Shown piece after piece: positions 30,129-41,828 of a DNA stretch of 48,061 bases. The DNA is taken from contig CABXXB010000005.1 of assembly GCA_902516065.1 (NCBI GenBank), positions 1 through 48,061 on the forward strand, in the 5' to 3' direction. The position numbers and the translations under genes were made by a program. This stretch comes from an uncultured Pelagibacteraceae bacterium. GTDB lineage: Bacteria > Pseudomonadota > Alphaproteobacteria > Pelagibacterales > Pelagibacteraceae. Position 1 is the first letter of the stretch; each line of letters starts with the position of its first letter. The notes below the pieces were generated by a model, which had not been told where the DNA came from, did not search any database, and saw only the letters and a list, made by a program, of their open reading frames with translations.

Positions 30129-30793
30129 CTACTACAGTTGGTTGCCTACAACCTGCATATCTTCCATGGATTCCTTTTTTTGAAAGGTTTTTAAAATGTG
30201 ATTATTTTGTATTATTGGATGACGTTGATTATTCAAAACACAAGTATCAAAATAGAACTTATGTTAAAATGAATAATACCAAAAATTTATTAACTGTGCC
30301 TGTTCATTATAAACTCAAACTTCCTATCAATGAAATTAAAATAGATAATACAAAAAATTGGAAAAAAAAACATTATGAATCCATAGCTCAAGCCTACAGT
30401 AAATCAAAATTTTTCTCAAATTTTCAAAGCGATTTAGAAAAAATTTATAAAAAAGAATGGTATTCTCTTTTTTATCTTAATCTTGAATTAATGAATTTTT
30501 TTAAGTCATATTTTAACATCAAAAAAGAACTATACTTATCTTCAAAACTAAGTGTTGTAGGAAATGGAAATGAAAAACTAGTTAATATTTGCAAATATTT
30601 TGATGCAAAGTATTTTGTTGTCAAAAAAAACACTGAAGATTATCACCCAAAAGAATATTTTAATAAATATGGTATTGATTTTAAATATCATGAAAATTCA
30701 GACATAGAATATAGTCAAATAGGTAATACTTTTATTCCTAACCTTAGCATTTTAGATTATGCAGCTAATAAAGGTAATAAATTTATTTTTTAA
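30125..30793 (+). CDS. WbqC-like family protein
   Basis: 222 aa; VGCLQPAYLPWIPFFERFLKCDYFVLLDDVDYSKHKYQNRTYVK is the family's characteristic N-terminus. Confidence 0.88.
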   Translation: MTTTVGCLQPAYLPWIPFFERFLKCDYFVLLDDVDYSKHKYQNRTYVKMNNTKNLLTVPVHYKLKLPINEIKIDNTKNWKKKHYESIAQAYSKSKFFSNFQSDLEKIYKKEWYSLFYLNLELMNFFKSYFNIKKELYLSSKLSVVGNGNEKLVNICKYFDAKYFVVKKNTEDYHPKEYFNKYGIDFKYHENSDIEYSQIGNTFIPNLSILDYAANKGNKFIF

Positions 30794-30827
30794 ATAATTA
30801 TATTATTATTTATTTTCTTAAAAATAT

Positions 30828-32228
30828 TTATGAGTGTATTGCTCTTTTTTCTACTGATAGAGCCGCTTCTTTTACTGCCTCAGAAAAAGTCGGATGTGCA
30901 TGGCATGTTCTTGCAATGTCTTCAGAACTAGCTCCAAATTCCATAGCAATACCAATTTCTGCTATTAATTCACCAGCATGAGGTCCTATTAAGTGTGCTC
31001 CCAAAACTTTATCTGTTTTTGAGTCTGCTAAAATTTTTACAAATCCCTCTGTATCTTCAATTGCCTTTGCTCTAGAATTAGCCATAAAAGAAAATTTTCC
31101 AATTTTATAATTAATATTCATTTCTTTAAGCTGTTCCTCTGTTTTTCCGATATAGGCCACTTCTGGTGTTGTGTAAATCACGCCTGGAATAGTATCATAA
31201 TTTACATGACCAGACTGACCAGCGATATTTTCAGCAACTGCAATACCTTCATCCTCTGCTTTATGGGCTAACATTGGTCCACTTATCACATCACCAATTG
31301 CAAAAATATTATCTTGATTGGTTTTTAAATTTTTATCAGTCTTAATTCTTTTTCTTTCATCAAGATCAATCCCTGCTGCATTTAAATTTAAATTTTCAGT
31401 ATTTGGTTTTCTACCAACAGAAATTAGAACCACATCACAATCAAAATTATTTTTATCTCCATTTTGATTAACAGTAGTTACTGTTGCTCCAGAATTATTT
31501 TTTTGAATTTTTTCAACCTTATGCTGCATATGAAATTTTATTCCCTGTTTTTTCAAAATTTTCATAAACTCTATTGAAATTTCTTTATCCATTCCAGGAG
31601 TAATATTTTCTAAATATTCTATAACGTGTACTTCTGCTCCAAGTCTAGACCAGACTGATCCCATTTCTAATCCGATATAACCTCCTCCAACTACAACCAT
31701 TTTTTTTGGAACTTGCTCAATTTTTAAAGCTCCAGTTGAAGATAAAATAATCTTTTCATCAAAATTAATTCCAGGTAGAGAGACGGGCACTGATCCTGTT
31801 GCAATTATAATATTATCAGCTTTTATAATTGTTTCATTATTATCTAGCCCTTTAATTAAAACTTCATTTTTTGATTTAAAGCTGCCTACCCCTTTAAAGT
31901 ATGAAACTTTATTTTTTTTTAATAAAAATTCGACACCTTTTGTTAAAACTGTTACAGCCTTATCTTTACTTTTCATCATCTTATTAAGATTTAATTTTAC
32001 TTCACCAACTTCTATTCCTTTATTAGATAGATTTTTAACATTATGAAATTCCTCAGATAAATTTAATAAACTTTTAGAAGGTATACAGCCAATATTTAAA
32101 CAGGTTCCCCCTAAAGATCCTCTTGATTCAATGCACGCTGTTTTAAACCCCAATTGTGCCAATCTAATAGCACAAACATATCCTCCTGGACCTCCGCCTA
32201 TCACTACAGCTTGAAATTTTTCTGCCAT
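30828..32228 (-). CDS. lpdA: Dihydrolipoyl dehydrogenase
   Basis: GGGPGGYVCAIRLAQLG, GGTCLNIGCIPSKSLL, CHAHPTFSEAVKEAAL. Confidence 0.97.
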   Translation of the reverse strand: MAEKFQAVVIGGGPGGYVCAIRLAQLGFKTACIESRGSLGGTCLNIGCIPSKSLLNLSEEFHNVKNLSNKGIEVGEVKLNLNKMMKSKDKAVTVLTKGVEFLLKKNKVSYFKGVGSFKSKNEVLIKGLDNNETIIKADNIIIATGSVPVSLPGINFDEKIILSSTGALKIEQVPKKMVVVGGGYIGLEMGSVWSRLGAEVHVIEYLENITPGMDKEISIEFMKILKKQGIKFHMQHKVEKIQKNNSGATVTTVNQNGDKNNFDCDVVLISVGRKPNTENLNLNAAGIDLDERKRIKTDKNLKTNQDNIFAIGDVISGPMLAHKAEDEGIAVAENIAGQSGHVNYDTIPGVIYTTPEVAYIGKTEEQLKEMNINYKIGKFSFMANSRAKAIEDTEGFVKILADSKTDKVLGAHLIGPHAGELIAEIGIAMEFGASSEDIARTCHAHPTFSEAVKEAALSVEKRAIHS

Positions 32229-33548
32229 TTAAATTTCTAAAAATAACCTTCTTGGATCTTCTAAATTTTCTTTAATCATTTTCAGAAAAGAAACTGACTC
32301 TTTTCCATCAATAATTCTATGATCATAGGACAAGGCTAAATACATAATTGGTCTAATCTTAATATCTCCATCAACTACAACCGGCCTTTCAACAATATTA
32401 TGCATACCTAAAACACCTGATTGAGGTAAATTTAAAATTGGTGTTGATAACATTGAACCATATACACCACCATTACTTATAGTAAAAGTTCCGCCTTGAA
32501 GATCTTCAATTGTAAGTTTTCCATTTTTAGCTTTTTCTGAAATTTCTTTAATACTTTTCTCAATTTCAGCAAACGATAACTCATCTGCATTTTTTAAGAC
32601 AGGAACTACCAAACCTTTTTCTGTTCCGACTGCAAAACTAATATTATAATAATTTTTATAGATTATATTTTCACCATCTATTTCAGCATTGACTGCTGGA
32701 AAAGATTTAAGAGCTACTATGCATGCCTTCACGAAAAAGGACATAAAACCTAACTTAATTCCATACTTTCCCTGAAAATCATCTTGATTTTCTTTTCTCA
32801 TTTCCATTATTCTAGACATATCAACTTCATTAAAGGTAGTTAATAATGCAGCGTTCTCTTGTGCTTGTTTTAATCTTTTTGCAATAGTTTGTCTTAATCT
32901 GGTCATTTTAATTCTTTCTTCCGGACCATATTTAATTTTTCTCTCAGATGGTTGGGGTTTTACTCCCATTAAGCTAATAAGATCACCTTTTAAGATTCTT
33001 CCGTCTTTTCCTGTGCCTTTAATAGTTTGGATATCTATATTATTTTCATCAATGATTTTTCTCACTGCAGGTGATAAAGTTTGGTTTTCAATCTTATTAT
33101 CTGAAATTATTTCTTTTTTAATTTCATTAGTTAAAACTAATGGCTCTTCTTCATCTTTTAAAACTAATGGCTCTTCATTTTTTAATTCCTCTTGAGGTTC
33201 TTTATCAAAAACATTAGGCTCTCGTTGTGAAACTTCTAAGTTTACAATGTTGTCTTCTTTTGGTGTTGGTTCAATTTTGTTAATCTTATTTTTTTTTATA
33301 GCCTCTTTTCCATTTGTTGTGACTGTTCCTAATAAAGCTCCTACCTCTACAGTTGCTCCATCTTTAGAATTAATTTCTGATAAGATACCATTAACTGGTG
33401 ATGGAACTTCTAAATTTACTTTATCCGTCTCTAATTCAACAATAGGTTCATCTACATCTACTGTATCACCTTTGTTTTTTAACCACTTTGAAACTGTTGC
33501 TTCAGTAATACTTTCTCCAAGAACCGGGACTACAATTTTTTCACTCAT
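32229..33548 (-). CDS. sucB: 2-oxoglutarate dehydrogenase E2 (dihydrolipoyl succinyltransferase)
   Basis: Lipoyl domain [34 protein letters not shown], catalytic [16 protein letters not shown]. Confidence 0.96.
   Translation of the reverse strand: MSEKIVVPVLGESITEATVSKWLKNKGDTVDVDEPIVELETDKVNLEVPSPVNGILSEINSKDGATVEVGALLGTVTTNGKEAIKKNKINKIEPTPKEDNIVNLEVSQREPNVFDKEPQEELKNEEPLVLKDEEEPLVLTNEIKKEIISDNKIENQTLSPAVRKIIDENNIDIQTIKGTGKDGRILKGDLISLMGVKPQPSERKIKYGPEERIKMTRLRQTIAKRLKQAQENAALLTTFNEVDMSRIMEMRKENQDDFQGKYGIKLGFMSFFVKACIVALKSFPAVNAEIDGENIIYKNYYNISFAVGTEKGLVVPVLKNADELSFAEIEKSIKEISEKAKNGKLTIEDLQGGTFTISNGGVYGSMLSTPILNLPQSGVLGMHNIVERPVVVDGDIKIRPIMYLALSYDHRIIDGKESVSFLKMIKENLEDPRRLFLEI
33131..33184 (-). 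repeat. In-frame 27-nt tandem duplication in the SucB linker
   Basis: ttaaaactaatggctcttc at 33131-33149 recurs at 33158-33176; encodes [18 protein letters not shown]. Confidence 0.75.
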
Positions 33549-33553
33549 TATTT

Positions 33554-36460
33554 TTATTCAAATACTTTTTTTATAATTTCTTGTTGCTGAGAAATATGTC
33601 TTTTTGCATACCCTGTCGCTGGAGATGCATCTGGATTTCTTCCAATATAAGAAATTTCATTATTATTAGCTCTAATATTATCTAATGTCCATTGGATATA
33701 ATCCCTCACTGAAAACCAGGCCCCCATATTTTTTGGTTCTTCTTGGCACCAATGAAATGTTGCTGATTTTGCATAAGGCTTAAGTTCTTTAACAAGTGCT
33801 TTTGCAGGAAATGGGTAAAGCTGTTCGATTCTATATAAAATAACATCATCAATTTTTAATTTTTCCCTAGCTTCAAGTAAATCAAAATAAACTTTACCTG
33901 AACATAAAATTACTTTTCTTATTTTAGAACTTTTTTGAAGTTTTATAAAACCTTTTGATTTAGGATCTATAGCATGATCCCTCAAGACACGATAAAAAAA
34001 GTTTTCTTTACTAAAATCCTCTAAATAGGATACACAATATTTATTTCTTAATAATGATTTAGGTGTCATTATAATTAATGGTTTTCTAAAATCTCTATGC
34101 ATTTGTCTTCTTAAAGCATGAAAATAATTTGCAGGAGTTGTGCAATTCATAACTTGCATATTATCATTCGAACATAATTGTAAGAATCTTTCTAATCTAG
34201 CAGATGAATGTTCTGGTCCTTGACCTTCATATCCATGTGGTAATAACATTACTAGCCCAGAAGCTCTTCTCCACTTTCTTTCTCCAGATGCAATAAATTG
34301 ATCAATTACAACTTGTGCACCGTTTGCAAAATCTCCAAATTGAGCTTCCCAAAGCGTAAGTGTATTTGGCTCTACTAGACTGTAGCCATACTCAAAACCT
34401 AGAACAGCAAGTTCAGATAAAAAACTATCTACTACTTCAAATTGTTTTTGACTATTTGAAATATTATTTAACGGAATATATCGACTATTGTCTTTTTGAT
34501 TTCTTAAAACAGAGTGTCTTTGACTAAAAGTTCCTCTTCCAGAGTCTTGACCTACTAACCTTACTGGGTATCCTTCTTCTAATAAAGACCCAAAAGCTAG
34601 TGCTTCTGCGGTTGACCAATCAATATTAGACCCTTTTTTTACAGCTTCTTTTCTATTATTAAATATTTTTAAAATTGTTTTGTGAATATTTAGATTATTA
34701 GATAAAGAATTAATTTTTTCAGAAATTGCTATTAATTTTTTTGTATCAGCACCTGTTACGCCACGTTTATCTTTACCTTTTTCAGGCTTGTATGCAGACC
34801 AAGTACCTTCAAACCATTCGATTTTAGGTTTATAATCTTTTGCATTTTTAAACTGGTCATCTAGTAAAACTTTAAATTTTTTAATTGAATCATCTAGGTT
34901 TTCATTGGAAATTATTTTTTCATCTACTAATTTTTTTCCATAGACTTTTACTGTAGACGGATGAGATCTTATTTTTTCATACATTAAAGGTTGCGTAAAG
35001 GATGGTTCGTCTCCTTCGTTATGTCCAAATCTTCTATAACAAATTAAGTCTACTACTACATCTCTATTAAATTTTAATCTAAAATCAGTTGCTATTCTGG
35101 CTGCATAAACAACTGCTTCTGGATTGTCACCATTAGCATGTATGATTGGTGCATCAACCATTTTCGCAATATCAGAAGGGTATGGAGATGAACGGGCAAA
35201 TCTTGGGCTAGTTGTGAAACCAATTTGATTATTAACAATAATATGTATTGTACCTCCTGTATTATGACCTGGTAAACCAGACATTGCAAAACATTCCGCA
35301 ACTACTCCTTGGCCTGCAAAAGCAGCATCACCATGGATTAATATAGGTATTACTTTTTTTCTCTCTTTATCTTTATGAAAAAATTGTTTTGCTCTAGTTT
35401 GACCAAGAACAACTGGATTAACAGCTTCTAAATGAGATGGATTATCAGTTAAACTTACATGTACCGAATTTCCATCAAATTCTCTATTTGAGGAAGCTCC
35501 CAAGTGATACTTAACATCACCAGCTTCTTCATCAGATGATGTAGCAAATTCTCCTGCAAATTCATTAAATATTCTTTTATAAGATTTTTGTAATACATTG
35601 GCTAAAACATTTAATCTTCCTCTATGCGACATACCAATTTTAACCTCTTTAACTTGAGATTGACTACCAATCTTAATTATTTGCTCTAAAGCAGGTATTA
35701 AACTCTCACCACCATCTAATCCAAATCTTTTGGTTCCAACATATTTTTTATGAAGAAATTTTTCAAAACCTTCTGCTTGAATTAATTTATTTAATATTGC
35801 TTCTTTACCATTTTTGGTAAAATTCATATTATCTTTTGACTTTTCTACTCTATCTCTAAACCATTTTCTTTCAGTTGGATTTGAAATATGCATATATTCA
35901 TAACCAATTGGTCCACAGTAAGTTCTTTTTAAAAAACCTAATATTTCTTTAATATTGGAGTTTTGTTTATTGATAATTCCACCTAAATAAATATTCTTTT
36001 TATAATCTTCTTTTTTGAAACCAAAAGACTCTGGATGAAGCTCATCTAAATAATCTGATTTTAATAATCCAAGTGGGTCTAATTTAGCAATAAGATGTCC
36101 TCTTTGCCTATAAGATCTTATCATCGAAACAGCTTTTATTGAATCTTCATTTGATCTAGATAAATTTATATTGGTATTATTAGCGTTAACTGTTTCACTA
36201 TTAGAATCTTCTTCTTTATCGATTTTTTTCTGAAGTTCATCAATATTTACTTTATTTTTTTTTGGTCCCCATGAAGGTCCATTAATTTCTTTTGCAATAA
36301 CATTTAACTCATCTCCAACTCCTTCAAAATAGTCTTTCCAACTTTCAGGTAAATCTTTGTCTTCATTAATAAATTTAAGATACATTTGCTCAATAAATGC
36401 ACTATTAGATTTATTTAAAAATGAAGTTTTTTCGAATTCAAGATTTTTTGATGAAGACAT
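33554..36460 (-). CDS. sucA: 2-oxoglutarate dehydrogenase E1
   Basis: 968 aa; [79 protein letters not shown]. Confidence 0.97.
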   Translation of the reverse strand: MSSSKNLEFEKTSFLNKSNSAFIEQMYLKFINEDKDLPESWKDYFEGVGDELNVIAKEINGPSWGPKKNKVNIDELQKKIDKEEDSNSETVNANNTNINLSRSNEDSIKAVSMIRSYRQRGHLIAKLDPLGLLKSDYLDELHPESFGFKKEDYKKNIYLGGIINKQNSNIKEILGFLKRTYCGPIGYEYMHISNPTERKWFRDRVEKSKDNMNFTKNGKEAILNKLIQAEGFEKFLHKKYVGTKRFGLDGGESLIPALEQIIKIGSQSQVKEVKIGMSHRGRLNVLANVLQKSYKRIFNEFAGEFATSSDEEAGDVKYHLGASSNREFDGNSVHVSLTDNPSHLEAVNPVVLGQTRAKQFFHKDKERKKVIPILIHGDAAFAGQGVVAECFAMSGLPGHNTGGTIHIIVNNQIGFTTSPRFARSSPYPSDIAKMVDAPIIHANGDNPEAVVYAARIATDFRLKFNRDVVVDLICYRRFGHNEGDEPSFTQPLMYEKIRSHPSTVKVYGKKLVDEKIISNENLDDSIKKFKVLLDDQFKNAKDYKPKIEWFEGTWSAYKPEKGKDKRGVTGADTKKLIAISEKINSLSNNLNIHKTILKIFNNRKEAVKKGSNIDWSTAEALAFGSLLEEGYPVRLVGQDSGRGTFSQRHSVLRNQKDNSRYIPLNNISNSQKQFEVVDSFLSELAVLGFEYGYSLVEPNTLTLWEAQFGDFANGAQVVIDQFIASGERKWRRASGLVMLLPHGYEGQGPEHSSARLERFLQLCSNDNMQVMNCTTPANYFHALRRQMHRDFRKPLIIMTPKSLLRNKYCVSYLEDFSKENFFYRVLRDHAIDPKSKGFIKLQKSSKIRKVILCSGKVYFDLLEAREKLKIDDVILYRIEQLYPFPAKALVKELKPYAKSATFHWCQEEPKNMGAWFSVRDYIQWTLDNIRANNNEISYIGRNPDASPATGYAKRHISQQQEIIKKVFE

Positions 36461-36494
36461 CTTTTATTTTAATATAATCCTCTAATAATATTTT

Positions 36495-37370
36495 TCAATT
36501 AGACAGTTTATTAAATAAAGTTTTTCCGATAATTGATGGAGATTTTGCTACTGTAATTCCAGATTCCTCCATCTTTTTAATCTTATCCTCGGCACCACCT
36601 TTTCCACCTGAAATAATAGCTCCAGCATGACCCATTCTTCTTCCTGGAGGAGCTGTAATACCAGCGATAAATCCAACTATTGGTTTCCTAATTTTATGAT
36701 TTTTAACAAATTCTGCAGCCTCTTCCTCTGCTGTTCCTCCAATTTCACCTATCATTAAAATAGACTTTGTCTCATCGTCATTCAAAAATAAGTCCAAGCA
36801 ATCAATAAAGTTTGTTCCATTAATTGGATCACCTCCAATACCTATACATGTTGATTGACCTAATCCATTTTCAGTTGTTTGCGCAACAGCCTCATAAGTT
36901 AGAGTTCCAGATCTAGATACAATTCCAACTGATCCTTTTTTATGAATATTTCCAGGCATAATTCCAATTTTACATTCTTCAGGTGTTATTATTCCTGGAC
37001 AATTAGGTCCTATTAATCTGCTTTTTGAACCTTTTAATTTTTGTTTTACTTTAAGCATATCCTGAACTGGTATTCCCTCTGTAATACATACAATTAATTC
37101 TACAGAAGAATCTATCGCTTCTATAATAGCTGAGGCGGCAAATTTTGCTGGGACATAAATCATTGAAGCATCTGCACCAACTTCATTTTTTGCTTCCATT
37201 ACACTATTAAAAACTGGTCTTTCTAAATGTTTTTGACCACCTTTTTTGGGCGTTACTCCGCCAACTAAGTCTGTTCCATATTTAATTGCTTGTTCTGAAT
37301 GAAAAGTTCCATGTGCTCCTGTAAAACCCTGACAAATTACTTTTGTATTTTTGTTTATTAATACAGACAT
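36495..37370 (-). CDS. sucD: Succinyl-CoA synthetase alpha subunit
   Basis: [53 protein letters not shown]. Confidence 0.97.
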   Translation of the reverse strand: MSVLINKNTKVICQGFTGAHGTFHSEQAIKYGTDLVGGVTPKKGGQKHLERPVFNSVMEAKNEVGADASMIYVPAKFAASAIIEAIDSSVELIVCITEGIPVQDMLKVKQKLKGSKSRLIGPNCPGIITPEECKIGIMPGNIHKKGSVGIVSRSGTLTYEAVAQTTENGLGQSTCIGIGGDPINGTNFIDCLDLFLNDDETKSILMIGEIGGTAEEEAAEFVKNHKIRKPIVGFIAGITAPPGRRMGHAGAIISGGKGGAEDKIKKMEESGITVAKSPSIIGKTLFNKLSN

Positions 37371-37371
37371 T

Positions 37372-38532
37372 CTATTTTATTGCCTCAACAATTTTTTGAG
37401 CTGCATCATCTAAATTATCAGCAGAAATTAATTTTAATCCTGATTTATCTAGTATCTCTTTTCCTTCTATAAAATTTGTTCCTGCAAGTCTTACGACTAA
37501 AGGAACATTAATATTTATTTCTTTAGCTGCATCTACAACTCCTTGAGCAAGAACATCACATCTCATTATTCCTCCAAAAATATTAATTAAAATCCCTTTA
37601 ACATTTTTATCTGATAAAATTATTTTAAAAGCTGCAGAGACTTTTTCTTTGGAAGCACCACCCCCAACATCTAAGAAATTAGCTGGCTCTTTTCCATATA
37701 GTTTAATTATATCCATAGTTGCCATAGCTAAACCTGCGCCATTAACCATACAACCAATGCTTCCATCCAATTTTATGTAAGCTAAATCATGTTTGCTTGC
37801 TTTTATTTCTGTTGGATCCTCTTCATTTAAATCTCTTAACTCAACAATTTCAGGGTGTCTAAATAAAGCATTAGAATCAAAGTTTACTTTTGCATCTAAA
37901 CAAATTATTTTCTCTTCCTTAGTTAAGATTAGTGGATTAATCTCAACCATATTTGCATCTGTGCTTACGAACATTTGATAAATTGATTTTATTAGTGAAA
38001 GTGCTTGTGTTTTAACACTATCATTTAAGTTAAAGATTTTAATTATCTCCTCACAATCTTTGTCTGAAATTTCATTATTCATATCAACTTTAGTTGTTAT
38101 GATTTTTTCAGGTGAATTGCTCGCCACCTCTTCTATATCCATTCCTCCTTGATCGCTAGATATGAAAGCTATTTTAGAACTAGCTCTATCGACTAAACAT
38201 GATAAGTAAAATTCCTTATCTATATTTGATGATTCTTCTACATATAGTCTTTTTACTTCTCTTCCTTCAGGACCTGTTTGATGAGTAACTAAAGTTTTTC
38301 CCATCATCTCTTTAGCTGCATCACTTAACTCTTCAATAGTATCTAATATTTTTACTCCTCCCGCTTTACCTCTTCCACCTGCATGGATTTGAGCTTTTAG
38401 AACATATTTTTTTGTATTTAATGTTTTAGCTTTTTCTAGTAATTCATCAACAGTGAGAGCAAATACACCTTCTGGAACAGTCGCTCCATACTTTTGTAGA
38501 ATTTGTTTAGCTTGATGTTCGTGAATGTTCAT
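37372..38532 (-). CDS. sucC: Succinyl-CoA synthetase beta subunit
   Basis: [56 protein letters not shown]. Confidence 0.97.
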   Translation of the reverse strand: MNIHEHQAKQILQKYGATVPEGVFALTVDELLEKAKTLNTKKYVLKAQIHAGGRGKAGGVKILDTIEELSDAAKEMMGKTLVTHQTGPEGREVKRLYVEESSNIDKEFYLSCLVDRASSKIAFISSDQGGMDIEEVASNSPEKIITTKVDMNNEISDKDCEEIIKIFNLNDSVKTQALSLIKSIYQMFVSTDANMVEINPLILTKEEKIICLDAKVNFDSNALFRHPEIVELRDLNEEDPTEIKASKHDLAYIKLDGSIGCMVNGAGLAMATMDIIKLYGKEPANFLDVGGGASKEKVSAAFKIILSDKNVKGILINIFGGIMRCDVLAQGVVDAAKEININVPLVVRLAGTNFIEGKEILDKSGLKLISADNLDDAAQKIVEAIK

Positions 38533-38534
38533 TA

Positions 38535-39497
38535 TTACTTAGAAAGATCAGGATCTATTTTAGATGCTGCTTCCCAAAGAGCTTTAACTGCATCGATAGA
38601 ATGCATAAATTCTTTTTTTTCTTTATCATCTAAATCAATTTGCTCAATTTTTTCCACTCCTTCTTTCCCTATAATCACTGGAACACCTGCATAAACATTG
38701 TTTACCCCATACTCTCCATTTAATTGAATAGCACATGGTAATAATTTTTTTTCATCTTTTAAGTATGCTTCTGCCATCTGAACTCCTGATGCTGCAGGTG
38801 CATAAAATGCTGATCCTTTTTCAAGATATTTAACTATCTCAGCACCCCCATCTCTAGTTCTTTGATTTATTTCTTCTAATCTTTCTTGAGAAATTTTTCC
38901 TTCTTTTACAATATCAAGCAAAGGTTTTCCTGAAACTTTTGTAAATCTAGGCATTGGTACCATGGTGTCTCCATGACCACCCATAACCATTGTATCTATT
39001 TCTTTTACTGGAACATTTAATTCTAAAGACAAAAATAATTTGAATCTAGAGCTATCTAAAATTCCAGCCATACCAACTACTTTATTTGCTGGTAATCCTG
39101 AAAATTTTTGAAAAGCCATAACCATTACATCTAAAGGATTTGTAATACAAATTACAAAAGCGTTTGGTGCGTTTTCTTTAATACCACCAGCAACTTGTTT
39201 GATAATTTTCAAATTTATACCAAGTAGATCATCTCTACTCATCCCAGGTTTTCTTGGAACTCCTGCAGTTATAATAATTACATCAGAATCTTTGATATCC
39301 TTATAGTCATCAGTGCCTGAAAATTTCACATTAAAACCATCTACTGATGATGATTGAGCAATATCTAGAGCTTTACCCTTAGCTATTCCGCTTGCAACAT
39401 CGAAAAGAACAACTTCATCTGTAATTTCTTTTGTTCCAATTAGATGGGCAAGAGTACCTCCTATTTGACCGGCACCAATTAAAGATATCTTACTCAT
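38535..39497 (-). CDS. mdh: Malate dehydrogenase
   Basis: [48 protein letters not shown]. Confidence 0.97.
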   Translation of the reverse strand: MSKISLIGAGQIGGTLAHLIGTKEITDEVVLFDVASGIAKGKALDIAQSSSVDGFNVKFSGTDDYKDIKDSDVIIITAGVPRKPGMSRDDLLGINLKIIKQVAGGIKENAPNAFVICITNPLDVMVMAFQKFSGLPANKVVGMAGILDSSRFKLFLSLELNVPVKEIDTMVMGGHGDTMVPMPRFTKVSGKPLLDIVKEGKISQERLEEINQRTRDGGAEIVKYLEKGSAFYAPAASGVQMAEAYLKDEKKLLPCAIQLNGEYGVNNVYAGVPVIIGKEGVEKIEQIDLDDKEKKEFMHSIDAVKALWEAASKIDPDLSK

Positions 39498-39509
39498 TAA
39501 TATGTCTCC

Positions 39510-41003
39510 TTATTTCATTGTTGGCATTACAAACTCAGCGTTTGATCTGATTCCAGAAGGCCATCTTGAAGTTATTGTTTTTAATTTTGTATAAAATTTA
39601 ATTCCTTCCATGCCATGCATTGCACTATCTCCAAATAAAGATCTTTTCCATCCTCCAAAACTATGAAACGCCATTGGAACTGGAATAGGAACATTAATGC
39701 CAACCATACCCACCTGAATTTTACTTGCAAAAGTTCTACCTACATCTCCATCTCTAGTATAAATGCTTACACCATTCCCATACTCGTGATCATTAATTAA
39801 TTTAGCTGCATCTTCAAAAGTTTTTACTCTAACGACTGATAGAACTGGCCCAAATATTTCTTCTTTATAAACTCTCATATCTTTTGTGACCTGATCAAAT
39901 AAACAACCACCAATATAGAATCCATTTTCATAGCCTTGAAGTTTTAATTTTCTTCCATCTACAACTAGTTTTGCTCCCTCTTCAACTCCTAGATCAACAT
40001 AGCTTTTAACTTTTTCTAAATGCTCTTTAGTTACTAAAGGCCCCATTTCAGATGTTTTATCCATACCAGGACCAACTTTTAAAGCTTCTGCTTTTTTAGA
40101 TAATCTTGAAACTAACTCATCACCTATATCTCCCACAGCTACTGCAACAGATTGAGCCATACATCTCTCACCTGCAGAACCATACGCTGCTCCCATTAAT
40201 CCATTTACAGCACCATCTAAATCACAGTCAGGCATAACTACTAAATGGTTTTTGGCTCCACCTAGTGCCTGAACTCTTTTTTCATTTTTAGCTGAATTTT
40301 CGTAAATATATTTAGCAATGACTGTTGAACCTACAAAACTAACTGCTTTAATATCTGGATTTGTTAAAATAGCATCAACTGACTCTTTATCTCCATTTAT
40401 TACGTTGAATACACCTTCTGGTAGTCCAGCTTCAGTTAACAATTCTGCTAATTTAATAGAGCATGAAGGATCTTTTTCCGATGGCTTCAAAATAAATGTA
40501 TTGCCACAAGCTATAGCAATAGGAAACATCCACATAGGAACCATTGCTGGAAAGTTAAATGGTGTAATTCCTGCAACAACCCCTAACGGTTGTCTCATTG
40601 ACCAACTATCGACATTAGTTCCTACATTTTCTGAAAATTCACCTTTTAATAAATGCGGAATACCACATGCAAATTCAACTACTTCAAGGCCTCTAGTTAA
40701 AGAACCTTTGGCATCCTCATAAACTTTTCCATGTTCAGAAACAATTAATTTTGTTAATTCATCTGAATTTTTTTCTATAAGTTCTTTAAACTTAAACATA
40801 ACTCTGGCTCTTTGTAGAGAAGGTTTAAGTGACCATGTCTCAAATGCTTTTTTTGCAATAACTACGGCTTGGTCTAAATCAGCTTTTGATGCCAGTCTTA
40901 CCTCAGACTCTTGGTCTCCAGTTGCTGGATTAAAAACTTTACCTTTTTTATTAGATTCACCAGGAATTATTTTTCCACCTACAAAATGTTCTATTAGTTT
41001 CAT
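39510..41003 (-). CDS. mmsA: Methylmalonate-semialdehyde dehydrogenase (CoA-acylating)
   Basis: 497 aa ALDH; LGGAKNHLVVMPDCD, AAYGSAGERCMAQSVAVAVG, FGGWKRSLFGDSAMHGMEGIKFYTKLKT. Confidence 0.93.
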   Translation of the reverse strand: MKLIEHFVGGKIIPGESNKKGKVFNPATGDQESEVRLASKADLDQAVVIAKKAFETWSLKPSLQRARVMFKFKELIEKNSDELTKLIVSEHGKVYEDAKGSLTRGLEVVEFACGIPHLLKGEFSENVGTNVDSWSMRQPLGVVAGITPFNFPAMVPMWMFPIAIACGNTFILKPSEKDPSCSIKLAELLTEAGLPEGVFNVINGDKESVDAILTNPDIKAVSFVGSTVIAKYIYENSAKNEKRVQALGGAKNHLVVMPDCDLDGAVNGLMGAAYGSAGERCMAQSVAVAVGDIGDELVSRLSKKAEALKVGPGMDKTSEMGPLVTKEHLEKVKSYVDLGVEEGAKLVVDGRKLKLQGYENGFYIGGCLFDQVTKDMRVYKEEIFGPVLSVVRVKTFEDAAKLINDHEYGNGVSIYTRDGDVGRTFASKIQVGMVGINVPIPVPMAFHSFGGWKRSLFGDSAMHGMEGIKFYTKLKTITSRWPSGIRSNAEFVMPTMK

Positions 41004-41045
41004 GGATACGATCTTTTAGATTAAAAACTCTTAATAGTCTATTGT

Positions 41046-41828
41046 TTAAATATTGGCAGTTGCTAACATCTTTTTTATTTCAGCAATAGCTTTTGCAGGG
41101 TTTAATCCTTTAGGGCATGCACTAGTGCAATTTAAAATAGTATGACAGCGGTAAAGTTTTAATTCATCTGCTACCTTTTTTAATCTAGATTCACGTTCTT
41201 CATCTCTACTATCTACAATCCATCTGTAAGCTTGTAATAATACTGCTGGACCAAGATATTTATCACCATTCCACCAATAACTTGGGCACGATGTTGAGCA
41301 ACAAGCGCACATAATACATTCATATGCACCATCTAGTTTTTCTCTATCCTCTTTAGATTGAAAAATTTCTTTTGTTTCTGATTTTGAATTTGATTTTAAC
41401 CAAGGTTCTATTGATTGATACTGTTTATAAAGACCATCTAAATCACCTATTAAATCTTTTTTAACTTTTAAGTGAGGAAGAGGATAAATATCTATATCGC
41501 CATCAATTTCAGCATGAGCTTTTGTGCAAGCAAGACCATTTTTTCCACCCATATTCATTGCACAAGAACCACAAACTCCATGAGCACAAGATCTTCGATA
41601 AGCTATTGTTGGATCTATCTCATTTTTAATTTTATTTAAGATATCTAAAACTTTCGAAGGACAATTTTCCATGTCGACTTCATACGTATCTATTCTAGGA
41701 TTATCTCCTGTAGAAGGATCCCATCTATATACATTTACTTTTCTTAAATTTTTTGAACCAGTTTTGTCTTTGAAATATTTACCTTTTTGTACTTTTGAAT
41801 TATCAGGTAAATTTATTTGAACCATCAA
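41046..41828 (-). CDS. sdhB: Succinate dehydrogenase iron-sulfur subunit
   Basis: [60 protein letters not shown]. Confidence 0.97.
   Translation of the reverse strand: MMVQINLPDNSKVQKGKYFKDKTGSKNLRKVNVYRWDPSTGDNPRIDTYEVDMENCPSKVLDILNKIKNEIDPTIAYRRSCAHGVCGSCAMNMGGKNGLACTKAHAEIDGDIDIYPLPHLKVKKDLIGDLDGLYKQYQSIEPWLKSNSKSETKEIFQSKEDREKLDGAYECIMCACCSTSCPSYWWNGDKYLGPAVLLQAYRWIVDSRDEERESRLKKVADELKLYRCHTILNCTSACPKGLNPAKAIAEIKKMLATANI

Noticed and set aside
24794-30793. Mobile-element origin for the glycan cassette
   Set aside because: No integrase, transposase, tRNA or direct-repeat boundary was seen; variable-region status rests only on gene content and context.
33247-33576. 109 aa plus-strand ORF antisense to sucB
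   Set aside because: Antisense to the lipoyl domain; composition reflects reverse-complement codons rather than a real protein.
40318-40722. 134 aa plus-strand ORF antisense to mmsA
   Set aside because: Lies wholly inside a well-conserved gene, no recognisable domain; an expected by-product of codon bias on the opposite strand.
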